Source of the DNA: Streptococcus suis
GTDB taxonomy: Bacteria > Bacillota > Bacilli > Lactobacillales > Streptococcaceae
Length of the DNA: 64,000 nt
Direction of reading: 5' to 3'
NCBI GenBank assembly: GCA_029593465.1
Contig: JAKTNK010000001.1
Location: forward strand, 124,001-188,000
Under the pieces are notes generated by a model, which searched no databases, was not told the origin of the DNA, and worked only from the letters and a program-made list of their open reading frames with translations. Numbering within the stretch: the stretch's first letter is position 1; each line of letters starts with the position of its first letter. The translations under genes and the position numbers were made by a program. Below are positions 38,202-47,331 of this stretch, one piece after another.

Positions 38202-39020
38202 ATGAATCTTAAAAACATGGCTTTGGGTGTCACTCTTTTTGTATCAGCCTTAGCACTAACTGCTTGTGGCTCTTCAGAGTCGTCTGATCTACAAAAAGGC
38301 ATCAAAAAAGAAGGCAAATTAGTCGTTGCCGTCAGTCCTGATTACCCACCGTTTGAGTTTAAAACATTGGTTGATGGCAAAGATAAGGTTGTCGGTGCCG
38401 ACATCTCTCTAGCACAAGACATTGCGGATGAATTGGGAGTTAAGTTAGAAGTCTCCACCATGAGCTTTGATAATGTGCTTGCCAGCTTAAAAACAGGCAA
38501 GGCTGATATTGCCATTTCTGGGCTTTCTGTGACAAAAGAACGTCAAAATGCCTATGATTTCTCTGATGCCTACTACACCACTGAAAATGCTATTTTAGTC
38601 CGTAAAGACGATGTTAATAAATACCAAGAATTGAACCAATTTTCGGGCAAAAAAGTCGCTGTTCAAAAAGGCTCTATTGAAGAAGGACTTGCTAAAGAGC
38701 AATTAAAAGATTCCCAAATTGTTCCTCTGACTGCGATGGGAGAAGCGATTAACGAATTGAAAACAGGCGTTGTGGATGCGGTTGATTTGGAAAAACCAGT
38801 CGCAGAAGGCTACGTGGCACAAAATAGTGACCTCGCCATCGCTAAAGTCGCTTTGAAAGTGGGAGAAGGCGATGCCAAAGCAGTCGCAATGCCAAAAGGT
38901 AAGGGAAGTCAAGAATTACAAAAAACCATTAACAAGGTTATTGCCAAAATGAAAAAGGACAATACCTACCAAACATATATTTCTGATGCAGCCAAGCTCA
39001 CAGGCTCAGCAGTGGAATGA
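38202..39020 (+). CDS. Amino-acid ABC transporter substrate-binding lipoprotein
   Basis: 272 residues with a lipoprotein signal (LALTAC, lipidated Cys22) and a family 3 binding domain: 'LVVAVSPDYPPFEFKTLVDGKDKVVGADI', split here into 'LVVAVSPDYPPFEF' and 'VVGADISLAQDIA', plus 'ADIAISGLSVTKERQ'. Its length and motifs match polar-amino-acid (arginine/histidine/lysine-like) binding proteins. No permease or ATPase gene follows; a terminator does. It must pair with a transporter encoded elsewhere. Confidence 0.9.
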   Translation: MNLKNMALGVTLFVSALALTACGSSESSDLQKGIKKEGKLVVAVSPDYPPFEFKTLVDGKDKVVGADISLAQDIADELGVKLEVSTMSFDNVLASLKTGKADIAISGLSVTKERQNAYDFSDAYYTTENAILVRKDDVNKYQELNQFSGKKVAVQKGSIEEGLAKEQLKDSQIVPLTAMGEAINELKTGVVDAVDLEKPVAEGYVAQNSDLAIAKVALKVGEGDAKAVAMPKGKGSQELQKTINKVIAKMKKDNTYQTYISDAAKLTGSAVE

Positions 39021-39075
39021 TAGAAAAACACTGCTGTATGACATTGATAACCGTGTCCTATTATGAAAATAATCT

Positions 39076-39112
39076 AAAAAGTGCCTTCCCTATTTTGGGG
39101 AAGGCACTTTTT
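39076..39112 (+). terminator. Intrinsic terminator
   Basis: AAAAAGTGCCTTCCC / GGGAAGGCACTTTTT, 15-bp perfect stem. The remaining 39113-39279 shows no gene. Confidence 0.93.
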
Positions 39113-39279
39113 ATCAATTTATAGCGTCTTAAACAGTAAATTTTGAATTTCGCAACGATTTTGTTAGCTTCTTTTGATGTCTTTAACAACAGATGACCTA
39201 TTACCTTCTAAAATATCTGTATCGAGTTTTAGCTGATGAATTACTGGTAGGATTAACTAGATTTGATGAATGATTTTGC

Positions 39280-40125
39280 CTAAGGGTTAATCTTATCTAA
39301 TTGGGATTTTCGATAATCGGTTGGCGTCATATGAAAAAAATTTTTGAAAGTGCCACTGAAATTGAGAGGGTCTTGATAGCCAATGGAATAAGCAACTTCC
39401 GCAATGCTGAGATTTGGATGAAGCAGGAGTTGGCAACTCCGATTCATTTTGATGCTTAGCATGTAATCTTTAATCGAATAGCCAGTCTCTTGTTTGAAAA
39501 TTTTGTAGAGGTAGGATCGACTTAGAGCTAGCTTATCTGCAATTTCACTTACTTTTAAGGGGGTATTGTATTGGCTATGAATCATTTTTATAGCTTGATG
39601 AACATATATCTTAGCTAGTTTTTGGGGTTCAGAGGATTCTTTAGCTGGAAATTCTTCAAGTAGATTAGCCAATAATTGGTGTAATTCTCCGATTAGGAGT
39701 AACTCAGTTGCTGTTGTTAACTTTAAACGAGACAGCTTTGTGATAGTTAACATATTATCTAAAATGGCGGATTGCAGGTGAGAATGTAAGAAAGCTTGTC
39801 GGTCTAGTAGTGACTGACGAAGAATTTCTTCGACACGAGATCCGCTAAAACCAACCCAGATATAGGACCAAGGGTCATGGTGATCTGCTTGATAGAAGGT
39901 TAATTTATCCTTGGGAAGCAAAAAGAGGTCTCCTTTTGCTAAGTGGTGTGTGACACCGTCAATCGTAAATCGACCTTTACCGTTGATGATAAAATGCAGA
40001 ACATAATTGTCGCGTATAGCGGGACCAAAGGCGTAATCTTTATCACAAACTTCAGACCCACAATGATCAACTTTGAGATCGAAATGATGACTTTCCATTT
40101 CACGATAAGCGTTGAGGATATTCAT
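39280..40125 (-). CDS. msmR: AraC-family activator of the msm (raffinose/melibiose) locus
   Basis: 281 residues: N-terminal cupin-like sugar-binding domain ('YVLHFIINGKGRFTIDGVTHHLAKGDLFLLP' region, about 35-90) and C-terminal double HTH ('LKVSEIADKLALSRSYLYKIFKQETG' and 'SIAEVAYSIGYQDPLNFSGTFKNF'). Divergent from aga, as in S. mutans msmR. An extended -10 (TGG-TATAAT on the minus strand) lies upstream. Likely activates aga-msmEFG-gtfA in response to alpha-galactosides. Confidence 0.9.
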   Translation of the reverse strand: MNILNAYREMESHHFDLKVDHCGSEVCDKDYAFGPAIRDNYVLHFIINGKGRFTIDGVTHHLAKGDLFLLPKDKLTFYQADHHDPWSYIWVGFSGSRVEEILRQSLLDRQAFLHSHLQSAILDNMLTITKLSRLKLTTATELLLIGELHQLLANLLEEFPAKESSEPQKLAKIYVHQAIKMIHSQYNTPLKVSEIADKLALSRSYLYKIFKQETGYSIKDYMLSIKMNRSCQLLLHPNLSIAEVAYSIGYQDPLNFSGTFKNFFHMTPTDYRKSQLDKINP

Positions 40126-40237
40126 AGTAATTTCTCCTTAGGAAACATTATACCATATCTTAAAGACAAAACACCATTTAAGAAAGCGCATATATTTGTT
40201 AGGATATAAGTATAAATGATTGACAAGGAGAAAAATA

Positions 40238-42403
40238 GTGATTGAGTATCATGAAAAAGAAGGTGTTTTTCACTTAAAAACACGTGAGTTTTCCTATGTA
40301 ATCCAAGTTCTTGATAATCATCAAGTTGTTCATCGTTACTTTGGTAAAAAAATTAAGCACTTCAGCTCTGGTAATAAGATTGTCTATTTGGATAGAGCTT
40401 TTTCTCCGAGTCCTATTTCAGGAAATCGAACTTTTTCCTTGGACACTTTACCGTTAGAGTATAGTAGTAATGGACTAGGAGATTTCCGGACTGCTGCTTT
40501 AGATTTACGAAACGAAGAGGGAACATCATTAGATCTAAAGTATAAAGCACATCGACTATTTCCAGGTAAAAACCCTTTAGAAGGTCTTCCAAGTAGTAGT
40601 GGAAACAAGGAAGAAGCCGAAACACTTGAATTGGATTTATATGATCAGATTACAGGTACCACAGTTACTTTAACCTATGTTGTTTTTGAAGCCCAAAATT
40701 ACTTGGCTAGATCAGCTCGTATTACAGCTGGTCAGAAAGCTAGTAAACTTGAAAAAGCTTATAGTTTCACACTTGATTTTCCACATAACCATTTTCATAT
40801 CCATACGCTAACAGGACGATATGCTCATGAAAAAGAGTGGACTGTGACCCCGCTTCCCAAAGGACAATATTCTATTGGTAGTATTCGAGGAGCTTCTAGT
40901 CATTCCAGGACGCCTTTTATCGCCTTAACGGATCCTCAGGTGACAGAAGATGCAGGAGAGGTTTATGCTGCTCACTTAGTTTATAGTGGGAATTTTACAG
41001 CTTTTGCGGAAACTACAGCTCTTGAGACAACTCGTTTTGGGATGGGCATTAACGACTCTGCTTTTTCATGGTATTTAGAAGCGGGTCAGACGTTTCAAAC
41101 TCCAGAAGCCCTGCTAACTTACACTGATAAGGGGTTAACAGGAATGACTCAGGATAGTCAGGAGTTTATTAGACATCACATTTGTCGTGGGTATTTTTCT
41201 CAAAAAATCCGTCCGATTTTAATCAATAACTGGGAAGCTACCTATTTTGACTTCACAGAAGAAACGATTCTGAAATTGGCTAAGACAGCTCAACAAGTTG
41301 GAATTGAATTGTTCGTTCTTGACGATGGATGGTTCGGCCATCGAAATGACGACGAGTCTTCTTTGGGGGATTGGATTGTTAATGACAAAAAATTGCCGAA
41401 TGGATTGCTAGGGTTGGCTAAATCGATTAATGATTTAGGGATGTCGTTTGGCCTTTGGTTTGAGCCAGAAATGATTTCTGTTGATAGTAATCTCTATAGG
41501 GAACATCCTGATTGGGCGATAAAAGCTACCAAACGTGATCATGTTTATAGCCGTGAGCAACTAGTGCTTAATCTGGCTAAGGAAGAAGTTTGTGATTATA
41601 TTATTGAAGCTGTTAGCAAGATATTAGAATCAGCACCTATTAACTATGTTAAATGGGATATGAACCGTAATATTACAAATATTCCTGAAGATTTAGCTAA
41701 CCACGAACGTCATGAATTTTATCATCGCTATATCTTAGGACTTTATCGCATTTTGGAAACGTTAGTAGCACGTTTTCCAAAGGTACTCTTTGAATCTTGT
41801 GCCGGTGGGGGTGGTCGTAATGACTTAGGATTGATGTACTACATGCCTCAGGCTTGGGCGAGTGATAATACAGATGCTATTGGACGTTTGTCTATTCAAG
41901 AAGGAACGAGCTTGATTTATCCAAGTATTGCTATAGGTTCGCATGTATCTGCAGTGCCAAATCACCAAGTGGGACGCATAACCCCGCTCATGACACGTGG
42001 TAATGTTGCTATGCTAGGAAATCTTGGCTATGAGCTTGATTTGACCAATTTATCAGATAATGAAATGACTCAAGTCAAAGAGCAAGTAGCACTTTACAAG
42101 ACGATACGGGAGACGATTCAGTTTGGTGATTTCTATCGATTGCAAAAAACTAATAATTTCCATGCTTATAACTATGTGAATAAAGAACGAACCCAGGCGG
42201 TTTTTACATATGTGAAAATATTGGCACAAGCAGAAGCTCCTCTTATCACGGTGCGTCTCAAAGGTATGGATCCAGAAGCAAAATACCATTGTAGTCAACT
42301 GAACGAACATTTCTATGGCGATGAATTGATGAATATCGGCTTAACCATGCCTCATGTTCAAAAAGATTATTTTAGTGTACAATATATTTTTAATAAAATT
42401 TAG
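40238..42403 (+). CDS. aga: Alpha-galactosidase (GH36)
   Basis: 721 residues from GTG 40238 (AAGGAG 8 nt upstream); a TTG at 40220 overlaps the Shine-Dalgarno. GH36 motifs: 'GIELFVLDDGWFGHR', nucleophile aspartate in 'NYVKWDMNRNIT' (about 480), 'VLFESCAGGGGRNDLG', acid/base aspartate in 'WASDNTDAIGR' (about 545). No signal peptide: a cytosolic enzyme hydrolysing imported melibiose, raffinose and stachyose. First gene of the msm operon; 10 bp before msmE. Confidence 0.95.
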   Translation: MIEYHEKEGVFHLKTREFSYVIQVLDNHQVVHRYFGKKIKHFSSGNKIVYLDRAFSPSPISGNRTFSLDTLPLEYSSNGLGDFRTAALDLRNEEGTSLDLKYKAHRLFPGKNPLEGLPSSSGNKEEAETLELDLYDQITGTTVTLTYVVFEAQNYLARSARITAGQKASKLEKAYSFTLDFPHNHFHIHTLTGRYAHEKEWTVTPLPKGQYSIGSIRGASSHSRTPFIALTDPQVTEDAGEVYAAHLVYSGNFTAFAETTALETTRFGMGINDSAFSWYLEAGQTFQTPEALLTYTDKGLTGMTQDSQEFIRHHICRGYFSQKIRPILINNWEATYFDFTEETILKLAKTAQQVGIELFVLDDGWFGHRNDDESSLGDWIVNDKKLPNGLLGLAKSINDLGMSFGLWFEPEMISVDSNLYREHPDWAIKATKRDHVYSREQLVLNLAKEEVCDYIIEAVSKILESAPINYVKWDMNRNITNIPEDLANHERHEFYHRYILGLYRILETLVARFPKVLFESCAGGGGRNDLGLMYYMPQAWASDNTDAIGRLSIQEGTSLIYPSIAIGSHVSAVPNHQVGRITPLMTRGNVAMLGNLGYELDLTNLSDNEMTQVKEQVALYKTIRETIQFGDFYRLQKTNNFHAYNYVNKERTQAVFTYVKILAQAEAPLITVRLKGMDPEAKYHCSQLNEHFYGDELMNIGLTMPHVQKDYFSVQYIFNKI

Positions 42404-42412
42404 GAGGATTTT

Positions 42413-43657
42413 ATGAAAGTTAATACATTCCTTAAAGCGACATCACTTTTTGCTTTGACCAGTTTTCTTGTTGCTTGTGGTAATTCCCAATCCAGTGGCA
42501 AAGCAGAGGTTGAATTCTTTTCTCAAAAACAAGAAATGCAGACAACACTACAGGAGATTGTTGATGATTATAATAAGTCGCAAAACAAGGTTGAGGTTAA
42601 GCTAACCAGTGTACCAGACGCGGGGACTGTTTTAAAAACGCGTATTGCAAATGGAGAAGTACCTGATGTGATAAATATTTATCCCCAAAATGCCGATTTC
42701 AAAGGCTGGGCTAAGGATGGACAATTTGTTGACTTGACAAAAGAAACAGCTATTCTTGATAAATTAAATGATGGTGCTGCTGAAAGCTATGCTGTGGATG
42801 GTAAGATTTACAATATCCCATTAACAACAAACGTTTCAGGTGTTTATTATAATAAAACAGCTTTTAAGAAGTTAGGTTTGGACGTTCCAAAGACTTTGGA
42901 TGACTTTAAGGCTGTTGTCGATAAAATAAAAGATAATGGTCAAACGCCATTTGCAGAGGCACTAGGAGATCCTTGGACAGTTAATGGCTATGCTCAGCTG
43001 GCTTGGATTCAAGCGGCTGGTGGAAATCGCCAAACGGTTGAAGACTACCTCCGTTATAGTGATAAAGGAAGTATCTCAGCCAATGATGCCTTGACTAAAA
43101 CTGTTGGGCAATACCTCAACTTGATGGTTGGTAATGGTCAAAAGAATGCGGAAGGCTCCCTATATGCTGATACAGTTGCTGCATTTGCTAAGGGAGACGG
43201 ATTGATGATGGCTAATGGTTCATGGGCGCTACCAGTTATTCTCCAACAAAATCCAGATTTTGAAGTTGGGATGTTTGCAATGCCTGGTCTAGCAGCTGAT
43301 AGTAAACCAATGACAGTTGGGGCAGCCGATATGGCAGTATCCATTTCAAAAGATTCTAAAGAACTGGAAGCTTCTAAGGATTTTGTTAACTATTTGAGCT
43401 CAGCTAAGACGATGCAAAAATACTATGATGTAGATGGTTCTCCAACTTCTGTTAAAGGCGTTGAAACAGAAGGGAAATTTGAACAAATTGCCAATGTTGC
43501 ATCGCTTGCCTTCACTGATCAGCAAGCTATCTGGTTACATGCAGATTGGGATTCAGAAGAAGATTTCTGGAATGACAATGTTAGTTATATTAAGAGTAAA
43601 GATTTAGCAAAATATGCGACAGATTTGAATAAATTTTTCGATACAATGAAGAAATAG
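42413..43657 (+). CDS. msmE: Multiple-sugar-binding lipoprotein MsmE
   Basis: 414 residues; lipoprotein signal SFLVAC with Cys22, then a family 1 binding domain ('VEFFSQKQEMQTTLQEIVDDYNK', 'GDGLMMANGSWALPVILQQNP'). Receptor of the MsmEFG importer for raffinose, melibiose and isomaltosaccharides. Just after the stop an RNA stem-loop separates it from msmF, the usual way to keep binding protein in excess over permease. Confidence 0.93.
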   Translation: MKVNTFLKATSLFALTSFLVACGNSQSSGKAEVEFFSQKQEMQTTLQEIVDDYNKSQNKVEVKLTSVPDAGTVLKTRIANGEVPDVINIYPQNADFKGWAKDGQFVDLTKETAILDKLNDGAAESYAVDGKIYNIPLTTNVSGVYYNKTAFKKLGLDVPKTLDDFKAVVDKIKDNGQTPFAEALGDPWTVNGYAQLAWIQAAGGNRQTVEDYLRYSDKGSISANDALTKTVGQYLNLMVGNGQKNAEGSLYADTVAAFAKGDGLMMANGSWALPVILQQNPDFEVGMFAMPGLAADSKPMTVGAADMAVSISKDSKELEASKDFVNYLSSAKTMQKYYDVDGSPTSVKGVETEGKFEQIANVASLAFTDQQAIWLHADWDSEEDFWNDNVSYIKSKDLAKYATDLNKFFDTMKK

Positions 43658-43670
43658 TGTGGGTAGATGA

Positions 43671-43705
43671 AGAAAGAGGCTAGGATTTTGGTCAAGCCTC
43701 TTTCT
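43671..43705 (+). other. Stem-loop between msmE and msmF
   Basis: AGAAAGAGGCT / AGCCTCTTTCT, perfect 11-bp inverted repeat with 13-nt loop and a weak T tract inside the stem. A partial terminator or 3' stabiliser. Confidence 0.65.
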
Positions 43706-43829
43706 CATAGTAGATGGAAGATGAAGTGGCATTTTAGGGCAAAGAAAGATGATGTTGCTATTGAGCTCTTCTATGATACGTAGATATTTTTATCAGTTTG
43801 TATCCTACTGATAGGAGGAAGCAAGGAGT

Positions 43830-44702
43830 ATGAACAAAACAAGCTTTATCAACAAATATTGGGCTTATATTTTCGTGGGAATCCCCATTATGTTACAGTT
43901 AGTGTTTTTCTTTTATCCAATGGTTAATGGTATCATCTATTCATTAACTGACTGGACAGGTTTAACACGTTCCTATAATTTTATTGGATTTGAAAACTAT
44001 GTTGCTGTTTTCCATGATCCTGCCTTTTATCATAGCTTGGCCTTTACAATTTTGTTTACAATTGGCCTTGTTATTGGGGAAATTGCGATAGGTATTTGGT
44101 TGGCGAGTTTACTCAATCGTAAAATTCGTGCCGTTGGTTTTTTTAGAACCCTGTATTTTTTTCCAGCAGTCTTATCTACTGTCACTATCGGTCTGATTTT
44201 TAGTCAGTTATTTAACTATGGTTTACCACAAATTGGGGAAATGTTAGGATTAGACTGGTTAAGCTCCAATCTACTGTTTGGTGAAAAAACTGTTTTTTGG
44301 TCTGTTTTGTTTGTAGCTCTTTGGCAAGGTTTAGCAATGCCAGTTGTGATTTTTCTTGCTGGTTTTCAATCAATCCCAGAAGATATTAAAGAGGCTGCTC
44401 AGATTGATGGAGCAACACCACGCCAACAATTTTTTTTGATAGAATTGCCCTTCCTCTTGCCTTCTATCAGCATGGTTTTTATCATGGCGATGAAATCAGG
44501 TCTGACAGCCTTTGACTTAATCTATTCACTTACTAAAGGTGGCCCAGATGGTAAGACAGAGACGTTAGGATTGATGGTTTTTAAAAACGCTTTCAATAAC
44601 AATCAATTTGGCTATGCCAACGCAGTAGCAGTGGTACTCTTTGTTATCATTACCCTCATCTCAATAGTGCAAATTACGATGTCACGCAAATTTGAAGTAT
44701 AA
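43830..44702 (+). CDS. msmF: Multiple-sugar ABC permease MsmF
   Basis: 290-residue permease with six hydrophobic segments; 'SLTDWTGLTRSYNFIGFENYVAVF' is the conserved first periplasmic loop and 'EDIKEAAQIDGATPRQQFFLIELPFL' the EAA loop. AGGAGG-like site before the ATG; 10 bp upstream of msmG. Forms the membrane channel with MsmG. Confidence 0.94.
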   Translation: MNKTSFINKYWAYIFVGIPIMLQLVFFFYPMVNGIIYSLTDWTGLTRSYNFIGFENYVAVFHDPAFYHSLAFTILFTIGLVIGEIAIGIWLASLLNRKIRAVGFFRTLYFFPAVLSTVTIGLIFSQLFNYGLPQIGEMLGLDWLSSNLLFGEKTVFWSVLFVALWQGLAMPVVIFLAGFQSIPEDIKEAAQIDGATPRQQFFLIELPFLLPSISMVFIMAMKSGLTAFDLIYSLTKGGPDGKTETLGLMVFKNAFNNNQFGYANAVAVVLFVIITLISIVQITMSRKFEV

Positions 44703-44712
44703 GGAGAATCAC

Positions 44713-45543
44713 ATGAAAATCAAGAAACAGAATCATATCTTAGCTTATATCGTCCTTATTTCAGGAATTCTCTTGATGTTGATTCCCTTAGCTGTGACCC
44801 TCATTTCTTCGTTTAAAACGACCAAAGAGATTACAGGTAATTTCTTTGCCTTACCTGAGGAATGGACGCTTTCCAATTATGAGCGTCTGTTTACAGACGG
44901 TGTCAGTACCTACTTTTTAAATTCAACCTTTCTAACAGTAGTTAGTGTCCTCTTAATCATTTTAGTAATCCCTATGGCTGCATTTTCGATTGCTCGGCAC
45001 ATGGAACGCAAGAAAATCTTTGCGATTATGTACTCTCTTCTCATTATTGGTATGTTCGTTCCTTTTCAAGTGATTATGTTACCAATGTCAAAATTGATGG
45101 GAGACTTGGGGATGACCAATTTACCTGGACTGACCATTTTGTATTTAACATACGCTATTCCTCAAACCCTTTTTCTTTATGTCGGTTACATTAAAACAAT
45201 TGTGCCTACAGAAATGGACGAAGCTGCTGCGATTGATGGCGCTAGTAAGCTCACGATGTACTGGAAAATCATTTTTCCACTCATGAAGCCAATGCATGCC
45301 ACTGTCTTAATCATCAATGCACTTTGGATCTGGAATGACTTTTTATTACCACTTTTGGTATTAAATCGTAATAATAGCCTTTGGACCATGCCTTTATTCC
45401 AATACAATTATCAAGGACAATATTTTAGTGATTATGGACCATCTTTTGCTTCATATGTGGTTGGTATTATTCCTATTTTAATGGTCTATCTCATTTTCCA
45501 AAAGAATATTATTTCGGGAATGACAAGCGGATCTGTAAAATAA
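44713..45543 (+). CDS. msmG: Multiple-sugar ABC permease MsmG
   Basis: 276 residues from ATG 44713, 8 nt after AAGGAG (a start at 44692 would lie inside msmF). Six hydrophobic segments; EAA loop 'TEMDEAAAIDGASKLTMYWKIIFPL'. Pairs with MsmF. In S. mutans the operon continues with gtfA, msmK and dexB; here only gtfA follows. Confidence 0.93.
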   Translation: MKIKKQNHILAYIVLISGILLMLIPLAVTLISSFKTTKEITGNFFALPEEWTLSNYERLFTDGVSTYFLNSTFLTVVSVLLIILVIPMAAFSIARHMERKKIFAIMYSLLIIGMFVPFQVIMLPMSKLMGDLGMTNLPGLTILYLTYAIPQTLFLYVGYIKTIVPTEMDEAAAIDGASKLTMYWKIIFPLMKPMHATVLIINALWIWNDFLLPLLVLNRNNSLWTMPLFQYNYQGQYFSDYGPSFASYVVGIIPILMVYLIFQKNIISGMTSGSVK

Positions 45544-45661
45544 AATCTTAGAACAATAGAGATAGTAGCGATGGATAAAGCAATTATGATGACCTAGTAT
45601 TGCTAATTTGACGCTGAGAAAGGAACATTTAAACTGTTAAAAATCGAACTCATCTCTATTG

Positions 45662-45694
45662 ATGTCATATATGACATAAACCATTTATTATAAT
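45662..45694 (+). promoter_or_regulatory. Palindrome and -10 upstream of gtfA
   Basis: ATGTCATATATGACAT (45662-45677) is a perfect 16-bp palindrome, followed by TATAAT at 45689-45694. No good -35 at 17 nt: the palindrome occupies that place, which suits a regulator-dependent secondary promoter for gtfA. The 165-bp gap after msmG holds no gene. Confidence 0.55.
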
Positions 45695-45708
45695 AAGAGA
45701 GAAATAAT

Positions 45709-47157
45709 ATGAAAATAAAAAATCAAGCCATGCTAATTACTTATTCAGATAGTCTAGGCAAAGATTTAAAAGACTTGAAAAAAGTTCTTGAAGGTCCTCT
45801 AAAAGGAACAGTCGGGGGAGTGCATATTTTACCATTTTTTCCATCGTCTGGTGATCGAGGATTTGCACCAATGGATTACACTAAGGTCGATCCTGTTTTT
45901 GGAAATTGGGAAGATATTGAGGCACTTAGTGCTGATTATTATCTTATGTTTGATTTTATGATTAATCATATTTCAGCTCAATCACCCTATTTTTTAGATT
46001 TTCTAGAGAAAAAGGATGATTCAGAGTATGCAGCCCTCTTTATTCGTTATAAGGATTTTTGGCCAAATGGAGAGCCTACAGCAGAAGATGTGGACTTAAT
46101 TTATAAACGTAAACCGCGAGCACCGTACCGCATTGCTACATTTGCGGATGGGACAGAAGAGAAAGTTTGGTGTACTTTTGATGAGGAGCAAATTGATTTA
46201 GATGTCACGACTGAAGTGACTCGTCAATTTATCAAGGATAACTTGGAAGAACTAGCAAAACATGGTGCTTCGATCATTCGTTTGGATGCTTTTGCCTATG
46301 CTAACAAAAAAATCGGAACCAATTGTTTCTTTGTAGAGCCTGATATTTGGGAGATGTTGCATTTTCCGCGTCAGCTACTTGCTCCTCAAAACATTGAGAT
46401 TCTTCCGGAAATTCATGAGCATTACACCATTCAGCAAAAAATCGCTGAGCAAAATTATTATGTTTATGATTTTGCATTGCCGATGTTAGTCCTTCATGCC
46501 CTTTATAGTGGTAAAGTTAATCGTCTGGTTCATTGGATGGAAATTTGCCCACGTAAGCAGTTTACGACATTGGATACTCATGATGGTATTGGTGTAGTAG
46601 ATGTGAAAGATTTGTTGAGTGATACCGAGATAGAGGAAACTCGTGAAGCTCTATATGCTAACGGTGCTAATGTCAAGAAGATTTACAGTACTGAAGCATA
46701 CAATAATTTGGATATTTACCAGATTAATTGTACTTATTATTCAGCTTTGGGCAACGACGATCAATCATACCTTTTGGCGCGTGTCCTTCAATGTTTTGCA
46801 CCAGGGATTCCGCAGATTTACTATGTTGGTCTTTTAGCTGGTGAAAATGATATTGAACTTCTTGAATCAACTAAAGAAGGGCGTAATATCAATCGTCATT
46901 ATTATACCTTAGAAGAAATTGAACGTGATGTTGAGCGACCTATTGTTCAATCTCTCTTCAAACTCTTAAAATTCCGCAATACTAGTCTCGCTTTTGATGG
47001 AGCGTTTTCTGTTAAGATGATAGATGACAATCAAATGAGAATTATCTGGAGTAATGAGAGTGATGACGTTAAAGCACAACTTGATACTAATTTGAAAGAA
47101 AAAACATTTAGTATTGTGGAAACTTCAGGAGCTAGGGTTACGCCTATTGAGCTATAA
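45709..47157 (+). CDS. gtfA: Sucrose phosphorylase
   Basis: 482-residue GH13 (subfamily 18) enzyme that phosphorolyses sucrose to glucose 1-phosphate and fructose, here from sucrose released by alpha-galactosidase acting on raffinose. Motifs: '[22 protein letters not shown]', nucleophile in '[14 protein letters not shown]' (about Asp193), acid/base in '[11 protein letters not shown]' (about Glu234), '[13 protein letters not shown]'. Cytosolic; the normal partner of aga in the msm locus. Confidence 0.96.
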   Translation: MKIKNQAMLITYSDSLGKDLKDLKKVLEGPLKGTVGGVHILPFFPSSGDRGFAPMDYTKVDPVFGNWEDIEALSADYYLMFDFMINHISAQSPYFLDFLEKKDDSEYAALFIRYKDFWPNGEPTAEDVDLIYKRKPRAPYRIATFADGTEEKVWCTFDEEQIDLDVTTEVTRQFIKDNLEELAKHGASIIRLDAFAYANKKIGTNCFFVEPDIWEMLHFPRQLLAPQNIEILPEIHEHYTIQQKIAEQNYYVYDFALPMLVLHALYSGKVNRLVHWMEICPRKQFTTLDTHDGIGVVDVKDLLSDTEIEETREALYANGANVKKIYSTEAYNNLDIYQINCTYYSALGNDDQSYLLARVLQCFAPGIPQIYYVGLLAGENDIELLESTKEGRNINRHYYTLEEIERDVERPIVQSLFKLLKFRNTSLAFDGAFSVKMIDDNQMRIIWSNESDDVKAQLDTNLKEKTFSIVETSGARVTPIEL

Positions 47158-47192
47158 AACAAATACACTGAGATATCTCAGTGTATTTGTTT
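47158..47192. terminator. Terminator between gtfA and mnmE
   Basis: Perfect 17-bp inverted repeat AACAAATACACTGAGAT / ATCTCAGTGTATTTGTT with A and T tracts, working in both directions for the convergent genes. 47193-47331 shows nothing else. Confidence 0.9.
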
Positions 47193-47331
47193 TTACTAGG
47201 TAAGAAGCAGACAGACACGATATTTATCATTAAGCAAAAGAGATTTTTATGAAAGGTAACCTTCAAATGTAGGTCAAAATTGATTTGTAAACCGTCATCA
47301 TCCTATCATTTATTCATTGACTATCCCACGT

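Noticed and set aside
43671-43705. Full terminator ending the msm operon after msmE
   Set aside because: No T run after the stem, and msmF-msmG-gtfA follow with intact sites, so read-through is expected.
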